The notes: generated from the sequence alone by a model not told the origin. A stretch of DNA of 64,000 bases from CAVZQN01 sp963837395 (GCA_963837395.1 CAWINI010000004.1:1178001-1242000); one strand, 5' to 3'; positions 17,709 to 27,652 are shown, counted from the stretch's first letter. Numbers and translations are program-made.

Positions 17709-19025
17709 TCATAACGGAACCGAAGAACTGTACGGTTCTCCGCGAATTTTTTCAACGTGAAGCGTCAGACCATTTACCGATCGAACTCGTACGCGATCTC
17801 CTTTAGAAATCGGTTCCGGTGAAACTGCTTTCCAAATTTCGCCGCGAATAAAGATCTGACCTTCTGGATTAATGTCCGTTTGTGCGGTACCAATTTCTTG
17901 AAGCATCCCTTGCACACCCGTGACCGGTTTTTTGCGGTGTAAAGAAATCACCAGATACACCAATACCGCCATCGTAACTGCAACCAGCCCAATTACAGTT
18001 GCAATCACCTGGAATGTAACTTTCATTTCTGGAATTGGTGCATCAATGAGCATCGTGGCTCCCAGAATAAGAGACAGAATGCCGCCAACGGTCAGCATTC
18101 CATAGCTATGAACCTTCAGTTCCAGAATAAACATGATTGCAGCGAGACTGATAAAAATTAATCCGACATAATTTACTGGAATTATCTGTGATGAAAGAAA
18201 AACAAGAGCGATGCAAGTAACTCCGATAATCCCCGGCAGGATTAATCCAGGACTATAAAGTTCGATCATGATTCCCATCATTCCGATTCCAAAAAGAATG
18301 AAGGTGATATTCGGATCAGCAAGCACCGAAAGGAATTTCTGGCGACCGGTCATTTCATATTTGATAACGGTTGCTTTTGCTAATTGAAGCTTTTGCGAAC
18401 TTCCATCGAAACGTTTTATCGTAGTTCCATCCAATTGCTTCAATAAATCATTCACATCTTTTGCGATGAAGTTGATAAGGTTCAATTTAACAGCTTCAGT
18501 TTCGGTAAATGACACACTATCTCGCACTGCTTTTTCGGCTTGTTCAACATTTCTGGCTCGTTTTTCTGCGAGTGTTTTGATGTAAGCCACAGAATCTTCA
18601 GTTGCTTTCTTCATCAAAGTTTTAGTGTTCTCGTTATCCGCGCCTTCCTGGCCGAACACAGGATGAGCTGAACCAAGATGAGTTCCGGGAGCCATCACTG
18701 CGACATCAGCAGAAATAACCATATAAAATCCCGCGGATGTAGCTCTGGAACCGCTTGGTGCGACAAAAGCTATCACTGGAACTGGAGATGCGATCACTTT
18801 TTCAATGATCGATCTCATTGAATCGACATATCCGCCGGGAGTTTCAATTTGGAAGATAATGGCATCAGCTTTTTGTTGAGCGGCATAATCGATCGCTTTT
18901 TCCGCATATTCTGCGGTAATCGCATGGATGGTGCCATCAATGAAGAAATGAACTACTTTCGGACTCCCCCAAATCGGCGTAATCGCAACAAGCGAAAACA
19001 CGACAAATAAAGCTTTTATTTTCAT
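17709..19025 (-). CDS. NfeD family membrane-bound serine protease
   Basis: ClpP-like peptidase anchored in the inner membrane; archaeal relatives cleave the stomatin partner. The 438-residue product has a signal peptide (MKIKALFVVFSLVAITPIWG), then a ClpP-class domain. That domain has the nucleophile Ser in ATSAGFYMVISADVA (near 95-110) and the general-base Lys in the EDSVAYIKTLAEKRARN region. Several membrane segments follow (about 230-360), then a C-terminal OB-fold NfeD domain. It is the first gene of the minus-strand operon and has a strong promoter upstream. Confidence 0.92.
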   Translation of the reverse strand: MKIKALFVVFSLVAITPIWGSPKVVHFFIDGTIHAITAEYAEKAIDYAAQQKADAIIFQIETPGGYVDSMRSIIEKVIASPVPVIAFVAPSGSRATSAGFYMVISADVAVMAPGTHLGSAHPVFGQEGADNENTKTLMKKATEDSVAYIKTLAEKRARNVEQAEKAVRDSVSFTETEAVKLNLINFIAKDVNDLLKQLDGTTIKRFDGSSQKLQLAKATVIKYEMTGRQKFLSVLADPNITFILFGIGMMGIMIELYSPGLILPGIIGVTCIALVFLSSQIIPVNYVGLIFISLAAIMFILELKVHSYGMLTVGGILSLILGATMLIDAPIPEMKVTFQVIATVIGLVAVTMAVLVYLVISLHRKKPVTGVQGMLQEIGTAQTDINPEGQIFIRGEIWKAVSPEPISKGDRVRVRSVNGLTLHVEKIRGEPYSSSVPL

Positions 19026-19057
19026 CGAGTTAGAAATACAACCCCGCCGATATTTCG

Positions 19058-19087
19058 ATTATATTCGACAGGCCCGCTAAATTTCAA
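19058..19087 (-). promoter_or_regulatory. sigma70-type promoter upstream of nfeD
   Basis: On the minus strand, TTGAAA (19087-19082), an 18-base spacer, then a perfect TATAAT (19063-19058). The initiation site would be about 25 bases from the nfeD ATG. It probably drives nfeD, slipin, GGDEF, PATAN and the last membrane gene together. Confidence 0.65.
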
Positions 19088-19140
19088 GGAATGAGACCGA
19101 TTTGGTCTGGTTCTGGTCGGTATTTCTCGCCCTAAAAGAA

Positions 19141-19207
19141 TAATCCGTAATCCGTAAAACGTAATAGAACCGAATACGCATTACGTTTTACGTTTCACGT
19201 TTTACGG
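19141..19207. repeat. family C palindrome, copy 1 (TAAAACG words)
   Basis: Imperfect palindrome made of the words CCGTAAAACGTAAT and ATTACGTTTTACG. The last codons of folC (VKRET) and its TAA stop (19188-19190) lie inside the right arm. The second copy is at 39349-39426, where another unrelated gene ends in KRKT and TAA in the same way. Confidence 0.8.
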
Positions 19208-20465
19208 AGTTCAGGATTTCACCCGCGAGATAGATAGACCCAAAAATCAGAAGTGGGTGACCCTTTTCCTTTGCTCGTTCTAACGAAAGTTGAATCGCAG
19301 ACTCGACATTCTCATCAAATTCCCATCGAATTTTTTCGTCATCGCAAGCTTTTGTCAGTTGATCCTTTGTTGCACACCTGGATACCGGGTGAACCCGAGT
19401 TAGAACCATTTGATTTATCAAAGGAGCAATTTCAGTTAGCATTCCGGGAATTTTTTTATCTTTCATCGCAGTGAACAATGCAACGACTTCATTCCATCTA
19501 AGTTCTTTCAAGAATTCTGCAAGTGATCGAACTCCCATTGGATTGTGAGCACAATCGAGCAGAACAGATGGATTTTGCTGCAATAAATCAAGACGTCCGC
19601 GCCATTCGACTTTGTTTAAGCCTTCGATGATCGCATTATCAGAAATATCAATACTGATGGATCGAAGCACATCGCAGGCGGTCAGAGCAACGCCAGCATT
19701 GTTCGCTTGATAACGCCCGCGCAGATTAACCCGAATCGGCAAATTTCTGTAGTTAAATACGGGAAAGCCTTCGAGTAGATGCAAGTTTTGAATCGCAGAA
19801 GGATCAAATTTTGAAACGGTGCAGTTCAGTCGAGTTGCAACTTCCTGAATCGTTCCTGCTGCTTCAGGAGGAAGTATTCCCAGGGCCACAGGAATTCCGG
19901 ATTTAAATATTCCCGCCTTTTCAAACGCAATTTGAGCGAGAGATTTCCCCAGAAATTCCTCATGATCATAGTCGATGCTGGTTATCATTGAAACATTTTG
20001 TGAAAGAACATTTGTAGCATCAAACCGTCCGCCTAAACCAACTTCAACAACGCCAAAATCGATTTTGGCTTGCTGAAAATGCTGGAACGCTGCAGCTGTG
20101 AGTACTTCGAAATATGTTGGAGGCGTTTCCAAACGAGCAGCAGCAATCATCGAATCGACTGCATCAAATATCTTAACCAGGACGGCTTCAAAATCTTTTT
20201 CAGATATCAGTTCGCGATTTATTTGAATACGTTCACGGATATCCACCAGATGCGGTGAAGTGTAATAACCTGTTTTGAAACCTTGATTCCGTAAAATGCT
20301 TTCCAGCATTGCGCCAGTTGAACCTTTTCCGTTGGTACCAGCAATCAGGACAGATTGAAATGAATTTTGAGGTTGATTTAATGCCTCCAGAATTACTTTG
20401 ATATTGCGCAGACCAAGTTTGATTCCGATCTTTTCGAGGGATTCAAGCCTTTTGTAAACAGACAT
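19188..20465 (-). CDS. folC: bifunctional folylpolyglutamate/dihydrofolate synthase
   Basis: ATP-dependent ligase that adds glutamate to folates and, in many bacteria, makes dihydrofolate from dihydropteroate. The Mur-ligase-type P-loop is GTNGKGSTGAMLE (near 43-55). It is followed by SPHLVDIRERIQIN and by VEVGLGGRFDATN, all typical of FolC. The length is about 425 residues. The ATG at 20465 follows an in-frame TTG; I prefer the ATG. The C-terminal VKRET and the stop are encoded by the family C palindrome. accD lies upstream, and accD-folC adjacency is common. Confidence 0.93.
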   Translation of the reverse strand: MSVYKRLESLEKIGIKLGLRNIKVILEALNQPQNSFQSVLIAGTNGKGSTGAMLESILRNQGFKTGYYTSPHLVDIRERIQINRELISEKDFEAVLVKIFDAVDSMIAAARLETPPTYFEVLTAAAFQHFQQAKIDFGVVEVGLGGRFDATNVLSQNVSMITSIDYDHEEFLGKSLAQIAFEKAGIFKSGIPVALGILPPEAAGTIQEVATRLNCTVSKFDPSAIQNLHLLEGFPVFNYRNLPIRVNLRGRYQANNAGVALTACDVLRSISIDISDNAIIEGLNKVEWRGRLDLLQQNPSVLLDCAHNPMGVRSLAEFLKELRWNEVVALFTAMKDKKIPGMLTEIAPLINQMVLTRVHPVSRCATKDQLTKACDDEKIRWEFDENVESAIQLSLERAKEKGHPLLIFGSIYLAGEILNSVKRET

Positions 20466-20482
20466 CAAAACACCCTGGAGCG

Positions 20483-20498
20483 CGGGCCTCCGTGCCCG
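20483..20498. repeat. small GC-rich hairpin in the accD-folC spacer
   Basis: Arms CGGGC (20483-20487) and GCCCG (20494-20498) lie within a GC-rich block just before the folC start. It resembles the common GCGGGC..GCCCGC dispersed element, but here only one short stem is present. Confidence 0.4.
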
Positions 20499-20520
20499 TG
20501 AATTTTATTTTGAATGAAAA

Positions 20521-21375
20521 CTACTGTACTCGTTCCAGTAGTAAATTTAAGGCGCGTATTAAATAATCGCGAAGTTGATGTCGTTCGACAATCGCATCAA
20601 GCATTCCATGTTCCAACAAAAATTCTGAACGTTGAAAGCCTTCAGGCAGCTTTTGACGGATGGTTTGTTCAATCACACGCGGTCCTGCGAATCCAATCAA
20701 TGCTTTCGGCTCTGCAATATTAATATCACCAAGCATTGCGTAACTGGCCGACACTCCGCCGGTAGTTGGATCTGTAAGTATCGAGATGTAAGGAATCACG
20801 GCATCGTCCAATCGTGCCAGGGCCGCAGATATTTTTGCCATTTGCACCAGCGACAAAGCACCTTCTTGCATGCGTGCGCCACCAGAACAAGACACGATGA
20901 TTAATGGTGCTCTTGTTTCAAGCGATCGTTCAATGCCTCGGGTAATTTTTTCACCAACTACAGTGCCCATGCTTCCACCCATAAAGGCATATTCCATGGC
21001 GCATAACACTACGGATCTTCCACCTAACTTTCCTTCCACCACGCGTATAGCATCACTATGACCAACTGTATTCCAATTCTGCTGTAAACGATCTTTGTAT
21101 TTCTTTGTATCTTTGAACCTTAAAGCATCAACTGAAATCACATTTCCGAATAACTCTGAATATTTACTTTCATCCAGAATCATTTGAATCCGTTGTTCGG
21201 AACCGATTCTAAAATGATAACCACACTTCGGACATACGTTGTTATTCCGTTCAACTTCTTTGTGCCAGATGATCTGATGACAGCCGTCACACTTGATCCA
21301 AAGTCCTTCAGGCACACGTGAGGCTTTGTCCGATGTTGGTTCAATCGGTTTTTTTTCTTTTCTAAACCAGGACAT
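20521..21375 (-). CDS. accD: acetyl-CoA carboxylase carboxyltransferase subunit beta
   Basis: Transfers the carboxyl group from biotin to acetyl-CoA, together with AccA, in fatty acid synthesis. An N-terminal zinc ribbon (CDGCHQIIW and CPKCGYHF, about 30-53) is followed by the crotonase-like domain with GGSMGTVVGEKITRGIE and SCSGGARMQEGALSLVQMAK. I chose the ATG at 21375, giving MSWFRKEKK, which is how AccD usually starts; a start 14 codons earlier adds atypical residues. No strong ribosome site is seen. accA is not in the window. Confidence 0.94.
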   Translation of the reverse strand: MSWFRKEKKPIEPTSDKASRVPEGLWIKCDGCHQIIWHKEVERNNNVCPKCGYHFRIGSEQRIQMILDESKYSELFGNVISVDALRFKDTKKYKDRLQQNWNTVGHSDAIRVVEGKLGGRSVVLCAMEYAFMGGSMGTVVGEKITRGIERSLETRAPLIIVSCSGGARMQEGALSLVQMAKISAALARLDDAVIPYISILTDPTTGGVSASYAMLGDINIAEPKALIGFAGPRVIEQTIRQKLPEGFQRSEFLLEHGMLDAIVERHQLRDYLIRALNLLLERVQ

Positions 21376-21502
21376 TTTGTTCAAAATCGTTGTTAATTTA
21401 AAAAACGGTGAGCCCAACCCGCTTTGAATTTCCTTTCCATCGTTTCAGCAGTAATGAAATTCCAGAGCGCGTTGGGCTCCAGCTGAATAAATAATTGCGG
21501 TG

Positions 21503-21757
21503 TTAGGCCTCTACTACATCTTCTTCGCCTTCGGCCGCTTCTTCCCTCTTTTCCATCTCGTTTTCTACTCCCAGCATTGCGCAAGCGCTGTCGTAAATAC
21601 GACGAACATTTTCCCTTTCGTTTTTTAATTCCGCCAGTCGCTCTCTAACGCGAGATAATTCTTCGTCCATTTTGGTGGCAATCTCTTCGATATGCCTTTT
21701 TGCCATCTCGATCGCATTTTCATAAAACTTCTGCTGATCTTTTGAAAGTGGCGGCAT
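21503..21757 (-). CDS. small coiled-coil protein, family not recognised
   Basis: 84 residues, highly charged, with a heptad-like stretch (MDEELSRVRERLAELKNERE) and an acidic tail. There is no signal peptide or membrane segment. GGAGG lies about nine bases before its ATG, which supports a real gene. It starts 36 bases after the corrected stop of the kinase-TonB gene, or overlaps the uncorrected one by 38 bases. It was probably co-transcribed with that gene. The function is unknown; a cytoplasmic partner of the kinase is possible but not shown. Confidence 0.6.
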   Translation of the reverse strand: MPPLSKDQQKFYENAIEMAKRHIEEIATKMDEELSRVRERLAELKNERENVRRIYDSACAMLGVENEMEKREEAAEGEEDVVEA

Positions 21758-21793
21758 AGGTTAATCCCTCCGTTAATACCATAGATTTTGATA

Positions 21794-24700
21794 TTACTTC
21801 AATTTGAATACAACTGGATAAGTAACTCGGCACCTTTACACGTTTGCCTGCTTTTACAGCCGGACGAAATGTCCATTTACGCACCGCAGAAACAGCAGAC
21901 TCATTCAACCCGGAGGAGCCACCTGCCGGGCGTAAAATTTGTACATCGGAAACCTGTCCATTCTCATCCACCAGAAGTCCCAAAATGACGGTACCTTCTA
22001 CCTTTTTTTGACGGGCTACTGGTGGATAATCAGCTTCTATCTTTTTTATCAGCACCGGTTTACTAACATCGGGTGCCAATTCAACAAGATCACCTTCATT
22101 CACCGTTGGCTGTTGCGGAGTTTCAGCTGCAGGCTCTGCCGGAGGCTGCTCCGTTGCTGCCACTGGTGGAGGTTGTTGTTGTTGTTCTAATTGTGCTACT
22201 TGCGCTTGTTGCTCAGCCACCGCTGCCGCTTCTTTTTGCCGCTGTTCTTCAAGAGCTTTCTCTGCTTCAGCCTGCTTTAGCTCTTCCGCACGCGCTTCAT
22301 CTTCTTTCTTCTTCGCATCATCTAACTTTTTCTGTTCTTCAAGTTTCTTCTGCTGATCTAATTTCGCCTGATCATCCTTCTTTTTTTGTTCTTCTTTTAA
22401 TGCTTCATCTTTCTTCTTCTGTTCTTCCATCAACTTGAGCAATGCCGCTTTTTGTTGTTCTGTTTCGGGTGACGGGTTTGCAGAAGTTACAGGATTTTGA
22501 GTTGATGCTTGCGGAGGTTTTGATTCCGTTGAAGTAGAAGAGACTTTGGGATTTTGCGTTTGTTGTGGTGCGTTTTGTTGAGTGTTAGTGTGGTTCTGCG
22601 GACGGAACATGTAGTATACGAGGCCGCCTACAATTGCAGCAAGAACAATTCCGGCAACCAGGAATTTTATGAAATTGCCGCCGGTTTGTTGAGGCGGAAT
22701 GATTTCAGGTGCTGAAATATCTCGAAATCCGGTTGTAGAGATTTGATGAGTCGGAGATGTAATATTTGGACTCTGCTCTGATTTCAATTCCGGTTCTGTC
22801 ATCTTCGGACTTACGATCGGAGCTGCTGTTACCTTGGGAAGTTCGGCGACTTGCGCAGTTTGTTTGGGAATTTCTTTAGAAGGTAAATCAACAGCAGGCT
22901 GAGGAGCTGTCGGTTTAGTCGGCTGCGGAGCAATTGTCATAGCAGCTGATTGCGCATTCGCTACCGGTGCGGAAGGTTTTTCAGCAACTTTCTCCGGCTG
23001 TTTTGATTTGAATTGATCTGTTATTTCCTTGCCAATAACAAGGGTTTCGCGGCTGCCTGATTCTTGTACCCATTCTTCCGGGAACAAATTTCGAGCAAAA
23101 CTTGCAAGGCTGGCACTGGTAGCGTTGTATCCTTCTGTATAAAAAAGATTATCCAGATCTTTTTGTAATTGAGATGCTAACTGATATCGATCATCCGGAT
23201 TTTTCTGAAGGCCTCTGCTTAATATCTTTTCCAATTCTTTTGGCAGAGTTGAAACAACACTGCAAATCGGTGTTACACGTGCTTCACGAACTTTTTCAAG
23301 AATTGTAACTTCGGTGTCGTTGTCTTCAAAAAATAACGGACGACCCGCCAGCATTTCATAAAGAACTGCACAAACACTGAAAATATCGGAACGACGATCA
23401 ACTGCCTTTCCCCAGGCTTGTTCGGGTGACATGTATAAAAGCTTGCCCTTTAACGCACCATGTTGTGTGACATGCACTTTCGTAGCGGCTTTTGCAATTC
23501 CAAAATCAACCAGTTTTACATCACCTTCGTAAGTAATAAGTATGTTTTGTGGTGACACATCTCGATGAACAAGATTCAGCGGGTGACCATTTGAATCATT
23601 CTTACGATGTGCATAATCCAACGCACTGCAAATTTTGGATGTGATCAAAATACCAAGTTCCGCTGGAATCGCTTTACTCTTCGTACGCGCCGCTTTCAGA
23701 ACAGCGCGAAGATCTTTGCCATGAACATATTCCATGGCGATGTAATAGGAATTATCAATCTTTCCTAAGTCGAAAATCTGGCAAATGTTATGATGAGTTA
23801 ATTGCGCCGCCAGTTTTGCTTCATCAATGAACATCGTGATGAATTCTTCGTTATCAGACATGTGTGGAAGAATCCGTTTAATTGCCAAGATTTTCTCAAA
23901 TCCTTCTACGCCTTTGCGTTTTGCCTTGAACAATTCGGCCATTCCACCTGTAGCAATTTTGCTAAGCAACAGATATTGACCAAAGTTAATTCCTTCAGTT
24001 GCAGTGACAGCTGCGATCGCACTTTCGATTTCATTTCGCAAAAGTTGAATAGTCGGCTGCGCGGGCTCTTCAGCTTTGGCGACTGGAGGTTCCTCGGGCT
24101 TCGCTGCGAAAGGTTCTGCTTTGGCCTTGTCCTTTAAAATTCCAGAAAGCGTATCACTGATCTTCCGCTCTAATTCCTCATCAAAAGAACTTTTCTTTGG
24201 TGAAGCTTCTGCAGGTTTTGATGATTCATCCACTGGAACAGGATTTGTGGCTGGTCCAGTTTTTTGTTTGACACCAGAGCTGGTAATAATTTTTTCGTGC
24301 TCAAGCTCTCGTTCAACACTCGCAATCACATCAGTGAATAAATCTTCCGATGTAAAAGTCGCATCGCCAGCGGGTTTTGCAGATACAGGAACAGTTGAAA
24401 CTGGCGTAACGACCGGTGCTGGCGGTTTTGGAGGTTGCACTGGCACCGATGATGACTTTACCGGTTGCGGCGCTGGTTTTGCAGGAGCTACAGGTTTAGG
24501 TTTTGATTTCAGTTTAGTAAAATCCAAACTCAAACCTGCGAGCGATTCTTCCAACTTTTTGTCAATATCATCTTTTACTCGCGGCTTTTCAGATTTCTTT
24601 ACAGGCGCAGGAGCAGGAGTTGGAATTGGATTTGCCGTTTTAGTTGGAATTGGAATTGGAGGAGCAGGAGATTGTTTTTCGTTAATTGCTTTTTCGGCGG

Positions 24701-25181
24701 AATCAATCGCCAGCTTAATGTCTTCCGAAGAGAATTGAACCGTTGATTGATCGTCCTCTTCCTCAACGGATCTTGGTAGCGGTGTAATCGTTACCGGAGA
24801 TCCGTTCCCTTGAATCAGATTTTGCAGGATCGAAAGCAGATTTGCATCTTCGATCGGTTTTTCGATATATTCCGTGGCTCCATATTTTTTGATAGCATCG
24901 AGTCGATAGCGCTTGCCTTTGTAAACATCAGTAATAATTACGATTGGTGTTTTATCTCCCCCTGGCATTTTGCGGATATTGCTGCACACTTCAAACCCAT
25001 GCATTTTGGGAATCATGGGTGAAAGCAGAACCAGATCGGGATTCGAAGTTTTGAAGTTGTCGAGAGCGGCCAGACCGTCAGCGCAGGTCTCGACATCAAA
25101 GCCAGCTGTCTGTAGTAGCTCGCGGGTGTGACTCAGGCTTTTCGGATCATAGTCAACGACGAGAATCCGTTTGTTTCCCAT
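21794..25181 (-). CDS. pseudo-receiver / Ser-Thr kinase / TonB C-terminal domain fusion
   Basis: About 1128 residues. Order: receiver-like domain (1-125), Pro/Lys-rich linker (about 150-390), protein kinase (about 398-680), one membrane segment (about 834-858), a Lys/Glu/Gln coiled coil like TolA (about 914-1000), and a TonB C-terminal domain (about 1040-1117). The kinase has GGMAELFKA, catalytic HRDVSPQN and VDFGIAKA. The TonB part has YPPVARQKKVEGTVILGLLV and VRKWTFRPAVKAGK. The receiver has Ser for the acceptor Asp (LVLLSPMIPKMHG). The frame as read runs to 21720, but removing one base near 21820 gives PVVFKLK and a stop at 21794, the normal TonB ending. The predicted topology is a cytoplasmic kinase with a periplasmic TonB. 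Confidence 0.9.
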
Positions 25182-25229
25182 TGAAAAAAAGGCCTATGTC
25201 TCCCCATGAGTTGTATGCAGAATTCAAAA

Positions 25230-25259
25230 CTTATATCACGAAAGTTCCTGATTTGTCAA
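25230..25259 (-). promoter_or_regulatory. sigma70-type promoter upstream of the kinase-TonB gene
   Basis: On the minus strand, a perfect TTGACA (25259-25254), an 18-base spacer, then TATAAG (25235-25230). The leader to the ATG at 25181 is about 40 bases and includes a GGGGAG stretch that could serve as ribosome site. Confidence 0.65.
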
Positions 25260-25295
25260 TTATTTACGGGCCTTTGCGGCTCTGCGGTTAATCCC

Positions 25296-27485
25296 TTAAA
25301 CTTCCCAATTCATCTCTTCAAAATGTGGACCCGGAACCTGGAAATTAATTGAGCCGGACTGGGGATGTTCTTCAAAAACGATCGCGCTTTTTGATAGCGT
25401 AATGCGGAACCGGATCATATCGCCTGAACTGGCATCAAGGTTTGCAAATGGCACCTTCACTTCCAATACCTGTCCGATTCCAACTTCGCATTGGTGCTCT
25501 TCAATCAACCATGTATCGTCTCTTTCGCGTTCTAAGGTGAGATTTACACTGCCATCTTCACGATATCCGATCGAAAAAATGAATGCTGGCAAAAATAAAA
25601 TTTGGCACTGAAATCCTTTTTGAAATAACTCTTCTGCGGTTCCTCTTTGTGGATCAATACGCAAATAAGCATTTTCCAGATCAAATCCAAATAAAATTTG
25701 CTTAATTAAAGTTTCGGCGCGATGCATGGTGCCGATTTGATCGGCAACATAATAGTGGCCTGCAGTGAGCCATTCGAAGTAATTTGTGACTTTACCATCC
25801 AGCTTCGGATTAACGAACCTGCGAGGAACTCTATAAATCAATTTGCCAGCACGCAGCGCTTTAATCGGTAAGAGTAAAGTTTCTGGAACCGGTTTTTCCA
25901 GGAAATGATAGACATTCGTAATATGCTGCCGGAAAAGCCGATCAAACTCTGGATCATTTTCGGATGAATGCTCTTCACCAAACCACCAGAACCAATCGCT
26001 TCCTTCAGCAATCAAAATTTCTTCATATGCTTTTTCAATTTGTGGACCTTTCTGTGGTTCATTGACGGTTGAGTATTCAACCTGATCGCGTGCTTCTTTT
26101 AAATAATCCCATGCTTTATTGTCCTCAGAATGTCCAATCCAGATTGCAAAATTGTGATTGATCCAGGATCCTGCAAAAAGTCTTTCCAAAGATCTGCCGG
26201 GAAATTCTGAAATATATTGTTGAATCGTTGTTGTTTGAATTTCTGGATCGGACGAAAGTGCTTTGTAAAGAGCCTTCAAGAAATCACGACCATTGTTGGG
26301 GTAGTACTCCCAGGCATTTTCGCCATCAAGAATAATCGTCACCAGAGGCGGCGGATCTGATGGCTCACGTTTGATTCGTTCCGAAAGTTCATGAAGCCTT
26401 TTCATAAAATCTGAAGCGGCTTGTTCTGCTGGTATGCGCGAATACGAAAAACCGATTAAGTCGGATAAGACATGATCGCGAAAGACAATTGATATCTGTC
26501 CATCACCCACATTTCGTGTGTATGGCGAATACAAATGTTCAGCGCACCAGCGCGCTTTATCGTGAACAGGGCCCTTTTCAATTGAATGCAGTAAGATTTC
26601 TTCATCCGTTCCAATCCACCGAATTCCTGCTTCCGCTAACAATGGCAAAATTGTTTCACTGACACTTCCTTCAGGCGGCCAGAATCCAACAGGATTTTCA
26701 CCAAAAATATTTTTGTGGTATTCCAACGCTCTCAAAATTTGCACCCGAGCGTCTTCGGGATGATTAAATTCAGACATCGGCAATTGAACTGAAGCATGGG
26801 ACTCACGAGCAATTCGTGAACTAACCAACAATGGAAGGATCGGATGATAAAAAGCTGAAACTGAAACTTCTATTTGACCTCTGCGAACAGCATCCAGGTA
26901 TTCAGGAACAACACGTTGAATTAGTTCCAATTCTTTTTGACGCAACAAAACTTTGTCATTCTCATCAAAATGCCTGCCTTTCTCCAAGAACTTTACAAGA
27001 TCGGGATCCTTCTCAAGATATTCTTCATCCATCCAGGCGACTTTTTGTAAGACCTGTAAGTCTAGATAATCTTGAATGGTAAAATGGGTCCGCGCTTTTT
27101 CCATATCTTCGCCAGTTCCATGTACACCGCGCTTTTCCAATAATTCCATGTATCTTGGAAAACGCTCAATCACGTTCTTATTCGTATAAAAGAAGTAACG
27201 AAGCAAATAACTTTTGTCTGCTTCACTGAGTTTGATTGCCGGGACCAATGATAGATCAAGCATTGCTTCCTTAGCCTGGTCTGTTGCGTAGTCTTGAAGT
27301 TGATCTAGAAGCGATGGAACAAGATTAAAATTTTGCCGAATTTGTGGAAATTCACGGAGTATGTACACCATGCCCCAATAATCTTTTATGGCATGAAGCC
27401 GCACCCAGGGCAGAAGATAAGAACCGTCTGCAAAATTCTTATAATAAGGTTGATGATTATGCCAGAGTATTGCCAGTTTTATCAT
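25296..27485 (-). CDS. glycoside hydrolase family 57 protein
   Basis: Retaining alpha-glucan enzyme (amylase, amylopullulanase or branching type). About 729 residues. The N-terminus IKLAILWHNHQPYYKN holds the family HQP motif. The nucleophile Glu is in IGTDEEILLHS (near 292) and the acid/base Asp in TIILDGENAWEYYPNNG (near 385). A C-terminal beta-rich domain follows. I chose the ATG at 27485; a frame 25 codons longer only translates the family B repeat (NPLFHLPLHKGE). There is no signal peptide, so it is probably cytoplasmic and acts on glycogen-like material. The exact specificity cannot be told from sequence alone. Confidence 0.88.
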   Translation of the reverse strand: MIKLAILWHNHQPYYKNFADGSYLLPWVRLHAIKDYWGMVYILREFPQIRQNFNLVPSLLDQLQDYATDQAKEAMLDLSLVPAIKLSEADKSYLLRYFFYTNKNVIERFPRYMELLEKRGVHGTGEDMEKARTHFTIQDYLDLQVLQKVAWMDEEYLEKDPDLVKFLEKGRHFDENDKVLLRQKELELIQRVVPEYLDAVRRGQIEVSVSAFYHPILPLLVSSRIARESHASVQLPMSEFNHPEDARVQILRALEYHKNIFGENPVGFWPPEGSVSETILPLLAEAGIRWIGTDEEILLHSIEKGPVHDKARWCAEHLYSPYTRNVGDGQISIVFRDHVLSDLIGFSYSRIPAEQAASDFMKRLHELSERIKREPSDPPPLVTIILDGENAWEYYPNNGRDFLKALYKALSSDPEIQTTTIQQYISEFPGRSLERLFAGSWINHNFAIWIGHSEDNKAWDYLKEARDQVEYSTVNEPQKGPQIEKAYEEILIAEGSDWFWWFGEEHSSENDPEFDRLFRQHITNVYHFLEKPVPETLLLPIKALRAGKLIYRVPRRFVNPKLDGKVTNYFEWLTAGHYYVADQIGTMHRAETLIKQILFGFDLENAYLRIDPQRGTAEELFQKGFQCQILFLPAFIFSIGYREDGSVNLTLERERDDTWLIEEHQCEVGIGQVLEVKVPFANLDASSGDMIRFRITLSKSAIVFEEHPQSGSINFQVPGPHFEEMNWEV

Positions 27486-27494
27486 AATGATGTA

Positions 27495-27592
27495 TTTCTC
27501 CCCCTTATGAAGGGGGAGATGAAAGAGGGGGTTGAGATTTTTGTGCAATGAACCAACCACCCCCTAACCCCCTCCTTCATAAGAAGGGGGAA
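27495..27592. repeat. family B palindrome, copy 1 (CCCCCTT words)
   Basis: About 98 bases. The left arm contains the short stem CTCCCCCT-TATGA-AGGGGGAG (27498-27518) and AGAGGGGGTTG. The right arm contains CCAACCACCCCCTAACCCCC and CTTCATAAGAAGGGGG. It lies in the divergent spacer between the GH57 gene and lptFG. Further copies lie at 43359-43455 and, inverted, at 52659-52754. Confidence 0.85.
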
Positions 27593-27603
27593 CGGCCGTG
27601 GTA

Positions 27604-27633
27604 TTGCGAGTTTTAGCATTTTTACTTTATTAT
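27604..27633 (+). promoter_or_regulatory. possible promoter for lptFG
   Basis: TTGCGA (27604-27609), an 18-base spacer, then TATTAT (27628-27633), directly after the family B repeat and about 20 bases before the lptF ATG. The match is moderate. Confidence 0.35.
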
Positions 27634-27652
27634 CCGAGATTCACTGAATGTC

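Noticed and set aside
24076..24738. 220-codon plus-strand frame opposite the kinase-TonB gene
   Set aside because: It is the antisense shadow of the Pro/Ala/Lys-rich linker; the low-complexity Gly/Ser/Phe composition and the strong gene on the other strand rule it out.
27486..27560. 25-codon N-terminal extension of the GH57 protein
   Set aside because: It is the translation of the family B palindrome; the family N-terminus begins at the ATG at 27485.
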